From assembly GCA_007116995.1 (NCBI GenBank), contig SKHL01000133.1, positions 1 through 12,363 on the forward strand: 12,363 nucleotides of DNA, written 5' to 3'. Positions 1 to 6,703 of the stretch are shown piece by piece. The stretch comes from Limnochordia bacterium (GTDB lineage Bacteria > Bacillota > Limnochordia > Darwinibacteriales > DTU012). Under the pieces are notes generated by a model that made no database searches, was not told where the DNA came from, and saw nothing but the letters and a program-made list of their open reading frames with translations. The position numbers were made by a program, and so were the translations under genes. The number at the start of each line of letters is the position of its first letter. Within the stretch, counting starts at the first letter, position 1.

Positions 1-269
1 AGGTGAAGAGCACTCGAGACTCGAGTTTCAGTCTCAATGGTTTCTTCAACGGCGATGACTCCGTGTGGGTCTTCGTCAAATTGGACCCCGAGAAGGGCAC
101 TCGGCCGAGCAGTTATTCCTATGCCGTAGCCGGCCCTGCTGATCGTGAACGGCTCCGAGGTCAACTCGGCACGTCGGTCTCTTGGCGAAAGCTCTTCAAA
201 ATGGAAGATGTTGAGATGTCCGCTCACGATCTGGCGACAGAAGTCCGTCAGCGAGCCAGTCGCCGCTGA
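1..269 (+). CDS. C-terminal fragment of a probable PD-(D/E)XK-type nuclease (runs in from the left edge)
   Basis: The reading frame is open to the left edge and ends in TGA at 267-269. A GTG is present at base 3, but I read it as an internal valine: bases 1-2 (AG) would complete a codon such as CAG, giving Q-V-K-S-T-R, which matches the last catalytic (E/Q)xK strand of PD-(D/E)XK nucleases. It is followed by a hydrophobic strand (VWVFVKL) and a charged helical tail, the usual C-terminal pattern in restriction-endonuclease-like proteins found in defence loci. Only 88 complete codons are visible, so the catalytic Asp and the rest of the fold would lie outside the window. It runs in the same direction as the helicase operon that starts about 217 bases downstream. 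The family call is inference from one short motif; a small independent protein starting at GTG 3 is the alternative. Confidence 0.45.
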   Translation, partial: VKSTRDSSFSLNGFFNGDDSVWVFVKLDPEKGTRPSSYSYAVAGPADRERLRGQLGTSVSWRKLFKMEDVEMSAHDLATEVRQRASRR

Positions 270-472
270 CCGTCATTGGTGCCGATCTGAAGGACTCGCC
301 CGCACTCCACGTTTGGGCCGCTGCTGCGTCAAACCTCCTGAGTGCAAGGGTCTGGGGCGGCCAGGACCAGGAGCGGTGCGCCGGTCGGCGAGGAATGCAG
401 GCCAACGTGAGTACATCCGCGCACACGCAGGGGTGAACAAGCCGACACAACGGTGTCGCAACACCCCTGTCG

Positions 473-478
473 TACTGT
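473..478 (+). promoter_or_regulatory. Probable -10 box (TACTGT) of a leaderless transcript for the helicase gene
   Basis: TACTGT fits the actinobacterial TANNNT -10 consensus and lies 7 bases before the ATG at 486, where transcription would be expected to begin. No Shine-Dalgarno sequence is seen before that ATG and no good -35 hexamer is visible. The same -10 to start-codon spacing recurs at three other genes in this window. It supports ATG 486 over the upstream GTG 453 as the start. Confidence 0.4.
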
Positions 479-485
479 GGTGTCG

Positions 486-2531
486 ATGGCCGATGCACTG
501 CGTGACGCCCTGCGCTCGTTGACCGGTCGCGCCGACGCCGAATTCCATCACGATCAGCGTGAGGCCATCGAGGCACTTGTGGAACAACACGCTCACGTGT
601 TGCTGGTGCAGCGCACCGGCTGGGGCAAGAGCGCTGTCTACTTCTTGGCGACCCATCTGCTGCGTCGCGCTGGTCTGGGCCCCACGCTCTTGGTCTCACC
701 GCTGCTGGCGCTCATCCGCAACCAGGTTGACGCAGCGGCGCGCCTCGGGCTGCGGACCATCACGATCAACTCGTCGGCTCCGACCACCGTGCAGGAGCTC
801 GCAGATGCGCTGCAGCGGGACAGCGTCGATCTGGTGCTCGTTTCACCTGAGCGGCTCGCCAACCCTGAGTTCGCTGATCAGGTGATGCCGCTCGTCGGTC
901 GTCGGCCGGGGATGATGGTGATCGACGAGGCGCACTGCATCTCCGATTGGGGGCACGACTTCCGGCCCGACTATCGCCGGCTCTCGCAGGTGATCGCCGG
1001 TTTGGGTCCGGGGATCCCGGTGCTTGCCTGCACCGCCACCGCGAACGACCGGGTGGTGGCCGATGTGGCCGAGCAGATCGGTGCGGTCGAGCATGTGATC
1101 CGCGGCCCGCTCGGCCGCGACGGCTTGAGCCTGCACGTGATCGAACTCCCTGCCGTGGCACAGCGTCTCGCGTGGCTCCACGCCATGCTGCCTGAACTCC
1201 AGGGCACAGGCATCATCTACTGCCTCACGGTGCGCGATGTGCAACAGGTGGCGGCGTGGCTGCAGACCAAAGGCCACGACGTGGTGCCCTACACCGGAAT
1301 GACCGATGGCGACGAGCGCGTCGAGGCCGAGAAGATGCTTCAGGACAACCAGGTGAAAGCACTGGTCGCCACCCAGGCGCTCGGCATGGGGTACGACAAG
1401 CCCGACCTGGCGTTCGTGGTGCACTTCCAGGCACCCGGTTCGCCCGTGGCCTACTACCAGCAGGTGGGCAGGGCAGGGCGCCAGCTCGACGAGTCAGTCG
1501 GTGTGCTGCTGCGCGGTGTCGAGGATGCGCGCATCCAGGACTGGTTCATCGAGACCGCCTTCCCGCCAGCCGCTGCCGTCGATGAGGTGCTGGCGGTCTG
1601 CGATCTGGCCGATGGCCCCGTCACCCAGGGTCGGATACTGGAAGCGGTGAATCTCAAGCGCGGTGACGTGGAGTTGGTGCTCAAGCAGCTGACCGTCGAG
1701 GGTGTGCTGCGCCGGCTGTCGGGCCAGACATATGAGCGAACGCTCAAAGCTTGGGAGTACCCATCGGCTCGGGTGCAAGCGGTGACAGCTGACCGCCGGC
1801 TCGAACAGGAACAGATGGTCGCCTACGCCACCGACCAGCCGTGCCGAATGGAGTTCCTGACCGCACTGCTCGACGATCCGCGACCCGAGCCGTGCGGAGT
1901 GTGTGATGTATGTCAGGGCGGGCGTTTCATCGTGGACCTCGACGAAGCATTGGTGGCCGAGGCCGACCGGTTCCTACGACGCGGCTACCTGGTGATCGAG
2001 CCCCGCCGCCAACGCGATCGACGCAAACTGCCCGAGCAGCTGCGCCTGCAGTCCGGACGTGCGTTGAGCGTCTGGGGTGGACCCGGCTGGGGTCGGCTTG
2101 CGGCCGACGGCAAGCGCGCTGGTCGGTTCGATGGACGGTTGATCGATGCGGTGGTGGAGATGGTGGCCGAATGGGCACCTCGGCCGGCTCCGGCTTGGGT
2201 CACCTGCGTACCCTCGCTGCGGCACGCCGAACTGGTCCCCGATCTCGCCTTGCGTGTGGCCGATGCACTCGGGCTGCAGTACCTCCCGGTGGTAGTGCCA
2301 GCGCGCGCCCATGAACCGCAGCGTTCACAGCGCAACGGCGCCCATCAGGAGCGCAATGTGCGCGGGGCGTTCACGCTCGACGGCCATCCTCCCACAGAGC
2401 CGTTGCTCCTGGTCGATGACCTCGTGGATTCCCGATGGACCATCACCGAGGTGGGTGCGCTGCTGCGGGAACACGGATCCGGGCCAGTGCATGCCCTTGC
2501 CCTCGGCGCGGCACTGGGGCGAGACTCATGA
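486..2531 (+). CDS. RecQ-type ATP-dependent DNA helicase fused to a ComF-like phosphoribosyltransferase domain
   Basis: The 681-residue protein has a complete superfamily 2 helicase core. Visible motifs are Walker A RTGWGKS (43-49), DEAH (147-150) followed by the RecQ-type CISDWGHDFR stretch, TATAN (183-187), and the arginine-finger motif QVGRAGR (326-332). A RecQ-style zinc site follows with cysteines 453, 470, 473 and 476. The last ~110 residues resemble ComF-type PRTases: WVTCVPS near 571, the R-x-x-NVRGAF motif near 623-629, and a PRPP-loop-like VDDLVDSRWT (643-652), in which R replaces the usual G. Such proteins unwind 3'-tailed duplexes using ATP; the role of the PRTase domain is unknown here. 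The start was chosen at ATG 486 because of the adjacent -10 box; GTG 453 would add 11 residues. The stop overlaps the next ATG (ATGA), so the two genes are probably translationally coupled. It is longer than minimal RecQ and lacks an obvious HRDC domain. Confidence 0.9.
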   Translation: MADALRDALRSLTGRADAEFHHDQREAIEALVEQHAHVLLVQRTGWGKSAVYFLATHLLRRAGLGPTLLVSPLLALIRNQVDAAARLGLRTITINSSAPTTVQELADALQRDSVDLVLVSPERLANPEFADQVMPLVGRRPGMMVIDEAHCISDWGHDFRPDYRRLSQVIAGLGPGIPVLACTATANDRVVADVAEQIGAVEHVIRGPLGRDGLSLHVIELPAVAQRLAWLHAMLPELQGTGIIYCLTVRDVQQVAAWLQTKGHDVVPYTGMTDGDERVEAEKMLQDNQVKALVATQALGMGYDKPDLAFVVHFQAPGSPVAYYQQVGRAGRQLDESVGVLLRGVEDARIQDWFIETAFPPAAAVDEVLAVCDLADGPVTQGRILEAVNLKRGDVELVLKQLTVEGVLRRLSGQTYERTLKAWEYPSARVQAVTADRRLEQEQMVAYATDQPCRMEFLTALLDDPRPEPCGVCDVCQGGRFIVDLDEALVAEADRFLRRGYLVIEPRRQRDRRKLPEQLRLQSGRALSVWGGPGWGRLAADGKRAGRFDGRLIDAVVEMVAEWAPRPAPAWVTCVPSLRHAELVPDLALRVADALGLQYLPVVVPARAHEPQRSQRNGAHQERNVRGAFTLDGHPPTEPLLLVDDLVDSRWTITEVGALLREHGSGPVHALALGAALGRDS

Positions 2532-3505
2532 ATGTGACCGATGCGTCGCTGGCTGCGCTGCTGCTCGGCAATCGAATCGTCGATGTCGGCCAGACGCCTC
2601 TCACCGCGAGTGAGTTTTGGGCGCTGTGTGCACGTGTCGATGACATCTCGGTGCTCCTCGGGATGCCGGCCGCCGCGATCGCCCGAGTGGCGTCGGTGTC
2701 AGCCGATGACGCCCGACGATACGCCGCGCTGCTCGCAGCCGGCACCGCATTCGCCTTCGAGCGTGAACGGCTGGCTGATGAGGGGGTGCGGCTCATCTCA
2801 GCGCTCGACGACGAGTTCCCTGCCCGGCTGCGCCGACGTCTCGGCACAGCGTGTCCATCGTTCCTACTCGTGGCAGGGCCGACGGAGTTCCTCGAGCGCG
2901 GAGCCCTTGCAGTGGTGGGCTTGCGCAATGCTTCTCCGATGGCTGTCGAGGTCGCGGCCTCGGTGGCACGCATCGCGGCTGCCGGGCAGCGAGTGGTGGT
3001 GAGCGGTCTGGCGCACGGTGTCGATCAGGCATCTGTGGACGCAGCACTCGACGTGGGCGTCCCGGTGGTGGGGGTACCCGACGAAGGCATGCGCATGGTG
3101 GCGCGGCGCGCCGAGATCCGTCGTCGAGCACACAGTGGCGAATTGTGCATCATCAGCCCGTACTCACCTGCGGCGCGCGCCACCACCGCCAACGCCATGG
3201 GCCGCAACAAACTGATCTATGGGCTCGCAGAGCTGACGTTGGTGGTGTGTACCAACGACGTCTCCGGTGGTACGTGGCGGGGAGCGCATGAGGCCATCGG
3301 TCGTGGTTTCGGTCGGGTGGCAGTGTGGACGGGTCCTGGCGCGGGCTCGGCGAATGCGAAACTGCTGGACCTCGGTGGTGTTGCGGTGGGTGACCTAGGC
3401 CATCTCGCAGACCTGTTGGGCTCGGTCCCGAACCCAGCCGACGAGGCACCGCCTGATCCAACGCCCGGCCCCGACACCGTGACCCAGCCAACACTGTTCG
3501 ACTGA
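2528..3505 (+). CDS. DprA/Smf-family (SLOG-like Rossmann) protein paired with the helicase-PRTase
   Basis: The 325-residue protein shows the DprA/Smf core. There is a first nucleotide-binding-like loop ALAVVGLRNAS (126-136), then VVVSGLAHGVDQAS (156-169), which is equivalent to the conserved SGLA.GID motif of DprA. A stretch around 205-240 (ELCIISPYSP, NKLIYGLAEL) matches the DprA region that ends in RNxIIAGLS. A helical ~110-residue N-terminus and an acidic/proline tail ending in TQPTLFD flank it. DprA binds single-stranded DNA and loads RecA during transformation. DprA-like proteins are also the partner of the PRTase toxin in ShosTA systems. The ATG lies inside the helicase stop (ATGA), giving a 4-base overlap typical of coupled partners. 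A start 31 codons earlier is in frame but would run deep into the helicase gene and lacks family resemblance. I favour a conflict-system DprA paralogue over the housekeeping dprA, which normally sits near topA/rnhB. Confidence 0.8.
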   Translation: MNVTDASLAALLLGNRIVDVGQTPLTASEFWALCARVDDISVLLGMPAAAIARVASVSADDARRYAALLAAGTAFAFERERLADEGVRLISALDDEFPARLRRRLGTACPSFLLVAGPTEFLERGALAVVGLRNASPMAVEVAASVARIAAAGQRVVVSGLAHGVDQASVDAALDVGVPVVGVPDEGMRMVARRAEIRRRAHSGELCIISPYSPAARATTANAMGRNKLIYGLAELTLVVCTNDVSGGTWRGAHEAIGRGFGRVAVWTGPGAGSANAKLLDLGGVAVGDLGHLADLLGSVPNPADEAPPDPTPGPDTVTQPTLFD

Positions 3506-3764
3506 GGATCCCTGACAGCGCCTCCCGGCCGTTGATGTGTTGCTCTCGACGGTTTCACGCCGTATGGCTCTCACGAACGAGACGGCTTGACGCATCAGCG
3601 ACGACCCTCCGTCCTCGCACTTTCGACCAGACACCTCTCGTGCACCAGCACCTCAGGCGGCCACTTGAGACAACACAACAACCGTCTACCGAACCTGCAA
3701 CAGTCCCCTTCGATTCCTGTGCTCGCCGAGGCTGCTCTGGGCAACCCTCGTGCCTACCGACCGA

Positions 3765-4223
3765 CTAGCTGAAGAGGTCGAGCTGTGTGGCACCGTTGAA
3801 CAACTCAAGCAGCACGCGTCGGTCATCCTCGGACTGCCCGGGGACTTTACGATCGGGATTGATGGCATCACCGACCACGATGGTTCCACCACCGAGTCTC
3901 GCCCGACAAAGCTCGACATTGTCACTCATGATGTCGATACCGAAGATCTCCCCGAGGGCCTCAGACTTCGACATCTCAAAGTGACATATCTTCAGCCATT
4001 TCGCTGCAACCAAGAACTGACCATCGCCACATGCCGGATCGAGAACGTTCTTTCCGGGACCGAAGGAGTCGATCGGGAGACGCCTCAGCATCTCGATCAC
4101 CAGTGCGGTCGGCGTGAAAATCTCGGCTGTTGCCGCTACGCGAGCGACGGTCCGTTCTATGCCGGCCATGTACGAGTGCTCAGAAATCTGCCGTTGCACC
4201 TCATCCCAGCAGTCCGTCGACAA
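3765..4223 (-). CDS. N6-adenine DNA methyltransferase, AdoMet-binding half (motifs X, I-III) of a split permuted enzyme
   Basis: The 152-residue protein carries the front half of a gamma-type DNA adenine methyltransferase: EIFTP (34-38, motif X region), DPACGDGQF starting at 62 (motif I, AdoMet binding), FGIDI with its acidic residue at 97 (motif II), and VVGDAINPD around Asp119 (motif III). It stops right there with a TQLDLFS tail, before any motif IV. The missing NPPF-bearing half is encoded by the gene immediately upstream in transcription (5097-4201). I chose the TTG at 4223 because AGGAGG lies 6 bases before it. ATG 4238 and ATG 4169 are alternatives, both without a convincing ribosome-binding site. 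This gives a 23-base overlap with the upstream gene, so the two are probably co-translated. It would have to associate with the other half to bind AdoMet and methylate adenine. Truncation rather than a functional split remains possible. Confidence 0.75.
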   Translation of the reverse strand: MSTDCWDEVQRQISEHSYMAGIERTVARVAATAEIFTPTALVIEMLRRLPIDSFGPGKNVLDPACGDGQFLVAAKWLKICHFEMSKSEALGEIFGIDIMSDNVELCRARLGGGTIVVGDAINPDRKVPGQSEDDRRVLLELFNGATQLDLFS

Positions 4224-5097
4224 ACTGCACCTCCTCATCACTAAGCCCGAAGAACTCAAACGCTTCGGGATCGCTCAGGGAATGGTCAACGGGGAGCGCA
4301 GGTAGCGCACGAAACACTTTCTCATTCCCGAAGCCTGACCACCTTGCAGTTCGCAGGATGTACTTCATTATCCGTGTGTTGAGATTATTGACGAGGTGTT
4401 CACCTTCTATTGCCGACCTCACTGGGACATAGTAAACCATGTCCGTTCCACCAAGTTCTCCTTCATCAAAGAAAGGCTTAGTATAGCCACTCCTGGTCCA
4501 CATCACCTTCGGCAATCCCGCCCATTCCTGTTGGATTGAAGACCACCAAATCTGTCTATTCGTATGGAAGACAGGATATCGATGCACATCTGTCTTGGTC
4601 TTACTGAGCGTATCACTAGTCCTCAGCTTGATGTTGTGGCAGGTCACATAGTCCCATTTGACTCCCAACTTATTCGGCCAGCTAAAGATGACCTTCCGGT
4701 GAATGCTCATTGAGAGTGCACAGAAGTCATTGGGCAAATAGAAGACGTTGTTGTCCAGCAGTATTGAGGATTCATTTGTACCAGTGTAGACTTTTGTGGG
4801 CATGCCTTTCTGTGGCGCTTTCCGGATCGCGTAATGGCTGAACGACGAACCGACCTCAGGGAAGTGACTCTCAGCGTCCAAACTTATGTAGAGCGTCTCA
4901 TGACGTTTCATCAAGTCAAGAATGTCATTTGAAGGACTTCGGAAGCTACCCGGGGAAACCTGGCATAAGATGCCACCTTCACGGAGGAGCGATCCAAACG
5001 AATGCTTCGTGAAGTCGATCCAGAGTTTGTGGGGCGTCTTGCCGCGTACCACTGAATCTTGGAACGGTGGGTTCGTCAGGATCACATCAAATTGCAC
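4201..5097 (-). CDS. N6-adenine DNA methyltransferase, catalytic (motif IV) and target-recognition half
   Basis: The 298-residue protein begins MQFDVILTNPPF, so the catalytic motif IV NPPF is at residues 9-12, almost at the N-terminus. This is where the middle of a typical Eco57I-like or gamma-type methyltransferase would be. A helix-strand run with EGGILCQVSPGSF (about 41-53) follows, as in motifs V-VI. The C-terminal ~150 residues (DYVTCH, WWSSIQQEW, WSGFGNEKVFRALPALP) resemble target-recognition and C-terminal parts of type II/IIG adenine methyltransferases. No motif I is present; it is on the next gene (4223-3765). GTG 5097 is used because an in-frame TAG lies at 5109-5107 and TAGGCT, a -10-like hexamer, sits 6 bases before the GTG. 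It is transcribed after the endonuclease gene with a ~140-base gap. Base composition is AT-richer than the helicase operon, consistent with separate acquisition. Confidence 0.75.
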   Translation of the reverse strand: MQFDVILTNPPFQDSVVRGKTPHKLWIDFTKHSFGSLLREGGILCQVSPGSFRSPSNDILDLMKRHETLYISLDAESHFPEVGSSFSHYAIRKAPQKGMPTKVYTGTNESSILLDNNVFYLPNDFCALSMSIHRKVIFSWPNKLGVKWDYVTCHNIKLRTSDTLSKTKTDVHRYPVFHTNRQIWWSSIQQEWAGLPKVMWTRSGYTKPFFDEGELGGTDMVYYVPVRSAIEGEHLVNNLNTRIMKYILRTARWSGFGNEKVFRALPALPVDHSLSDPEAFEFFGLSDEEVQFVDGLLG

Positions 5098-5103
5098 AGA
5101 GTG

Positions 5104-5109
5104 AGCCTA
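5104..5109 (-). promoter_or_regulatory. Probable -10 box (TAGGCT) for the split methyltransferase operon
   Basis: On the minus strand TAGGCT (TANNNT type) is followed by six bases and then the GTG start at 5097, a leaderless arrangement. No -35 of the TTGACA type is visible. The expected -35 position overlaps the inverted repeat at 5122-5147, so the site could be under operator control. It would let the methyltransferase be expressed independently of the endonuclease gene upstream. Confidence 0.4.
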
Positions 5110-5121
5110 CTCGCCGGGTGC

Positions 5122-5147
5122 GACAGCGGGCGAGGCGCCTCGCTGTC
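5122..5147. repeat. Strong inverted repeat / nested palindrome upstream of the methyltransferase start
   Basis: GACAGCG at 5122-5128 is perfectly complementary to CGCTGTC at 5141-5147. The intervening bases contribute to a perfect 14-base palindrome GCGAGGCGCCTCGC at 5130-5143. The two pairings compete, so either a long-loop hairpin or a compact palindrome can form. It lies about 13-38 bases upstream of the TAGGCT box. It could be an operator overlapping the -35 region or a terminator separating the endonuclease gene from the methyltransferase genes. There is no T-tract on either side, which weakens the intrinsic-terminator reading. No controller-protein gene is visible nearby. Confidence 0.5.
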
Positions 5148-5218
5148 AACGGTCTCCGAGGATCAACCCGACGGCAGGACGGGATTCGAGCCCACGAACA
5201 TGCCCCACGAAGCGCCTT

Positions 5219-5239
5219 GCGCCTCATTGCAGTGAGCGC
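5219..5239 (-). terminator. Stem-loop directly after the endonuclease stop codon
   Basis: GCG-C-CTCA (5219-5226) pairs with TGAG-CGC (5233-5239), giving seven base pairs with one bulged C and a six-base loop. It begins immediately after the TAG stop (5242-5240) of the endonuclease gene in its direction of transcription. There is no U-tract, so it would be an actinobacterial-type, U-less terminator or an mRNA 3'-end stabiliser. The position is suggestive; termination itself is inference. Confidence 0.3.
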
Positions 5240-6367
5240 CTAGGTCACGCCGATTGCACCGAGATCAAGATACGTGTTCGTCGATGTTGCGAGCTCCCGC
5301 GACTTCGCCGGTCGGCGCTCGCCATACGCAAGCTCAAGGCCTTCCTTCTCGTGGTACTGCTTACCCTTATAGGGGCTGCGAGGAAGATGCCAAGCCCCAT
5401 TCTTCTGAAGCGTAAATGGCACCTGAACCTCTGCAAGAGAACGATTTTGATCGTCACGGATCGTGAAGATCAGACTCTGCTTTCGAGCTTGATAGCTCAC
5501 CGTGGTCGAATCATCATTTGCGGCCTTCAGCAACTTCCGATACGGTTCACTGAACAGGCTGCAGAGATATTTTCCTTGGCCGAGCAAGAGAAGCTCCTCC
5601 TCGTAGCTCAGTCCTGCCATTTGCAGCAGCCTTCGCTTGACAGCCGTCGGCTCCACCTGATCGAGTGCGCTCGAGAGTCGCTCTGAAGCAAGATTGCCGT
5701 ACAGTGCACAGTCTGCCTTCCAACGATCCTCCACATCAGCCCAGAACCGCGCTGCAGGCTCATCAATGTAAAATTTGCGTATCTTCTTATTTGTAGCGTC
5801 GATAAATTCGTAGACTTCGATCAATGACTCCAAACCTAACCAGATCACGATCTGATTCCGACGCTCCACGTCGCTTCCCTTGAAGCGGGAACCATCACGC
5901 GGGTCGATGAACATTCCGACGCCATCGGCAGTAAACAGAAAGTTATTGAGGAACGAGTTCCATGTTCCACTGCACAATTGGATACGACGGAAACCCTTCT
6001 TGTAATTCTTGACGGAGACTGAAACTGGGCTGCCCTTCGAGAGCTGGATCTCAAGATCTCCCTTCAGTTTTCGATCACGGTAGTCCTTCTCAACGTCTTC
6101 GAACGAGAGCCTCAGCCCAAGAAAGTGATCAGCCAGTTTCGCGGCGAGCTCTTGGACGACGAGGTCAACATTGGCCTTGTACTCTGAGCGGCCGAACTCT
6201 GAGCGAACACCGCGCTGATCGATGTAGTTATCGAAAGCTTTTTTTAGTCTCTCTGAGGACTTGACGAGGGCCAGATCCGAACGCTCAATTGCGAGTTGGA
6301 GTTGCCAGACGAGATAGGCCTCAGCAGCGTCCTGAATATGGTGGTCGGTCTTGTCTCCAGCGCTCAT
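5240..6367 (-). CDS. Probable type II restriction endonuclease partnered with the split methyltransferase
   Basis: The 375-residue protein has a helical N-terminus (about 1-100), then KGDLEIQL with Asp104 and, about 15 residues later, VSVSVKNYKKG with Lys120. The D-(x)n-S-V-K pattern of two adjacent beta strands fits a PD-(D/E)XK nuclease in which Ser replaces the Glu of ExK, a variation seen in some type II enzymes. A mixed C-terminal region (KKIRKFYI, YLCSLFSEPYRKLL) has no motif I recognise. The family call rests partly on its position, in the same orientation and directly upstream of the adenine methyltransferase pair. If so it cleaves unmodified DNA at the site protected by those proteins; the site cannot be read from sequence. 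The ATG at 6367 is preceded by an in-frame TGA three codons back, so it is the first possible start; an AAAGGA lies ~12 bases upstream. It could alternatively be a non-nuclease accessory protein. Confidence 0.55.
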   Translation of the reverse strand: MSAGDKTDHHIQDAAEAYLVWQLQLAIERSDLALVKSSERLKKAFDNYIDQRGVRSEFGRSEYKANVDLVVQELAAKLADHFLGLRLSFEDVEKDYRDRKLKGDLEIQLSKGSPVSVSVKNYKKGFRRIQLCSGTWNSFLNNFLFTADGVGMFIDPRDGSRFKGSDVERRNQIVIWLGLESLIEVYEFIDATNKKIRKFYIDEPAARFWADVEDRWKADCALYGNLASERLSSALDQVEPTAVKRRLLQMAGLSYEEELLLLGQGKYLCSLFSEPYRKLLKAANDDSTTVSYQARKQSLIFTIRDDQNRSLAEVQVPFTLQKNGAWHLPRSPYKGKQYHEKEGLELAYGERRPAKSRELATSTNTYLDLGAIGVT

Positions 6368-6668
6368 TTGCGATCAAAGTCCTTTACTCCTCAATTTTGC
6401 ACTTCCACCACAATGCGCTGATACTAACGTCTTGAGTGAAAGTGGATGGTACCTCAATACCGCAACTTCACCCTTGATCGGCAGCTGGATCATGAGACCC
6501 TTGGCATTACTCGGGCCCCCTTGCTTCGCCGCTGCTTCGGCGCCAGTCCACCCGTTGCGGACTGTCGAGGCCAAACGGTGTTGAGCGGGGTTGGCGCTAA
6601 TCAGCACGGCCCGGTGGTGCCGACCAGAAACTCACCTGCGATTTACCCCAGCTCTGTCAGGGTCACCG
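6368..6668. other. Intergenic stretch between the endonuclease gene and the IS remnant
   Basis: No gene is supportable here. The part nearest the endonuclease contains the minus-strand hexamer TAGTAT (6426-6421), which could be a -10 box for that gene, with a leader of about 50 bases. A short hairpin CGCCG-CTGCTT-CGGCG lies in the middle (around 6530-6545). The open frames present are short and have no recognisable motif; they may be old debris next to the transposon. Confidence 0.4.
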
Positions 6669-6703
6669 ACGGGACTGCTGCGCGGTGAGGTGACAGTGGT
6701 TGG

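Noticed and set aside
843..1424. Long antisense frame across the helicase gene
   Set aside because: High-GC shadow frame opposite strong helicase motifs; its His-rich composition mirrors the antisense of the real gene.
3532..3772. Two overlapping plus-strand frames between the DprA-like gene and the methyltransferase
   Set aside because: Low-complexity composition, no start signal and no motif; treated as convergent intergenic sequence.
3750..4244. 164-codon plus-strand frame opposite the methyltransferase AdoMet-binding gene
   Set aside because: It is the antisense shadow of clear motif X and motif I sequence on the other strand.
5172..5252. tRNA-like stretch on the minus strand: T-arm with CTCGAAT loop and an imperfect acceptor pairing (CGGCGTG with CCTGCCG)
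   Set aside because: Only the T-arm pairs well and two of its pairs are G-U. The acceptor has a mismatch, there is no D-arm or 5-bp anticodon stem with a 7-base loop, and it overlaps the end of the endonuclease gene. At most a decayed tRNA end or attachment-site remnant; tRNAscan-SE would decide.
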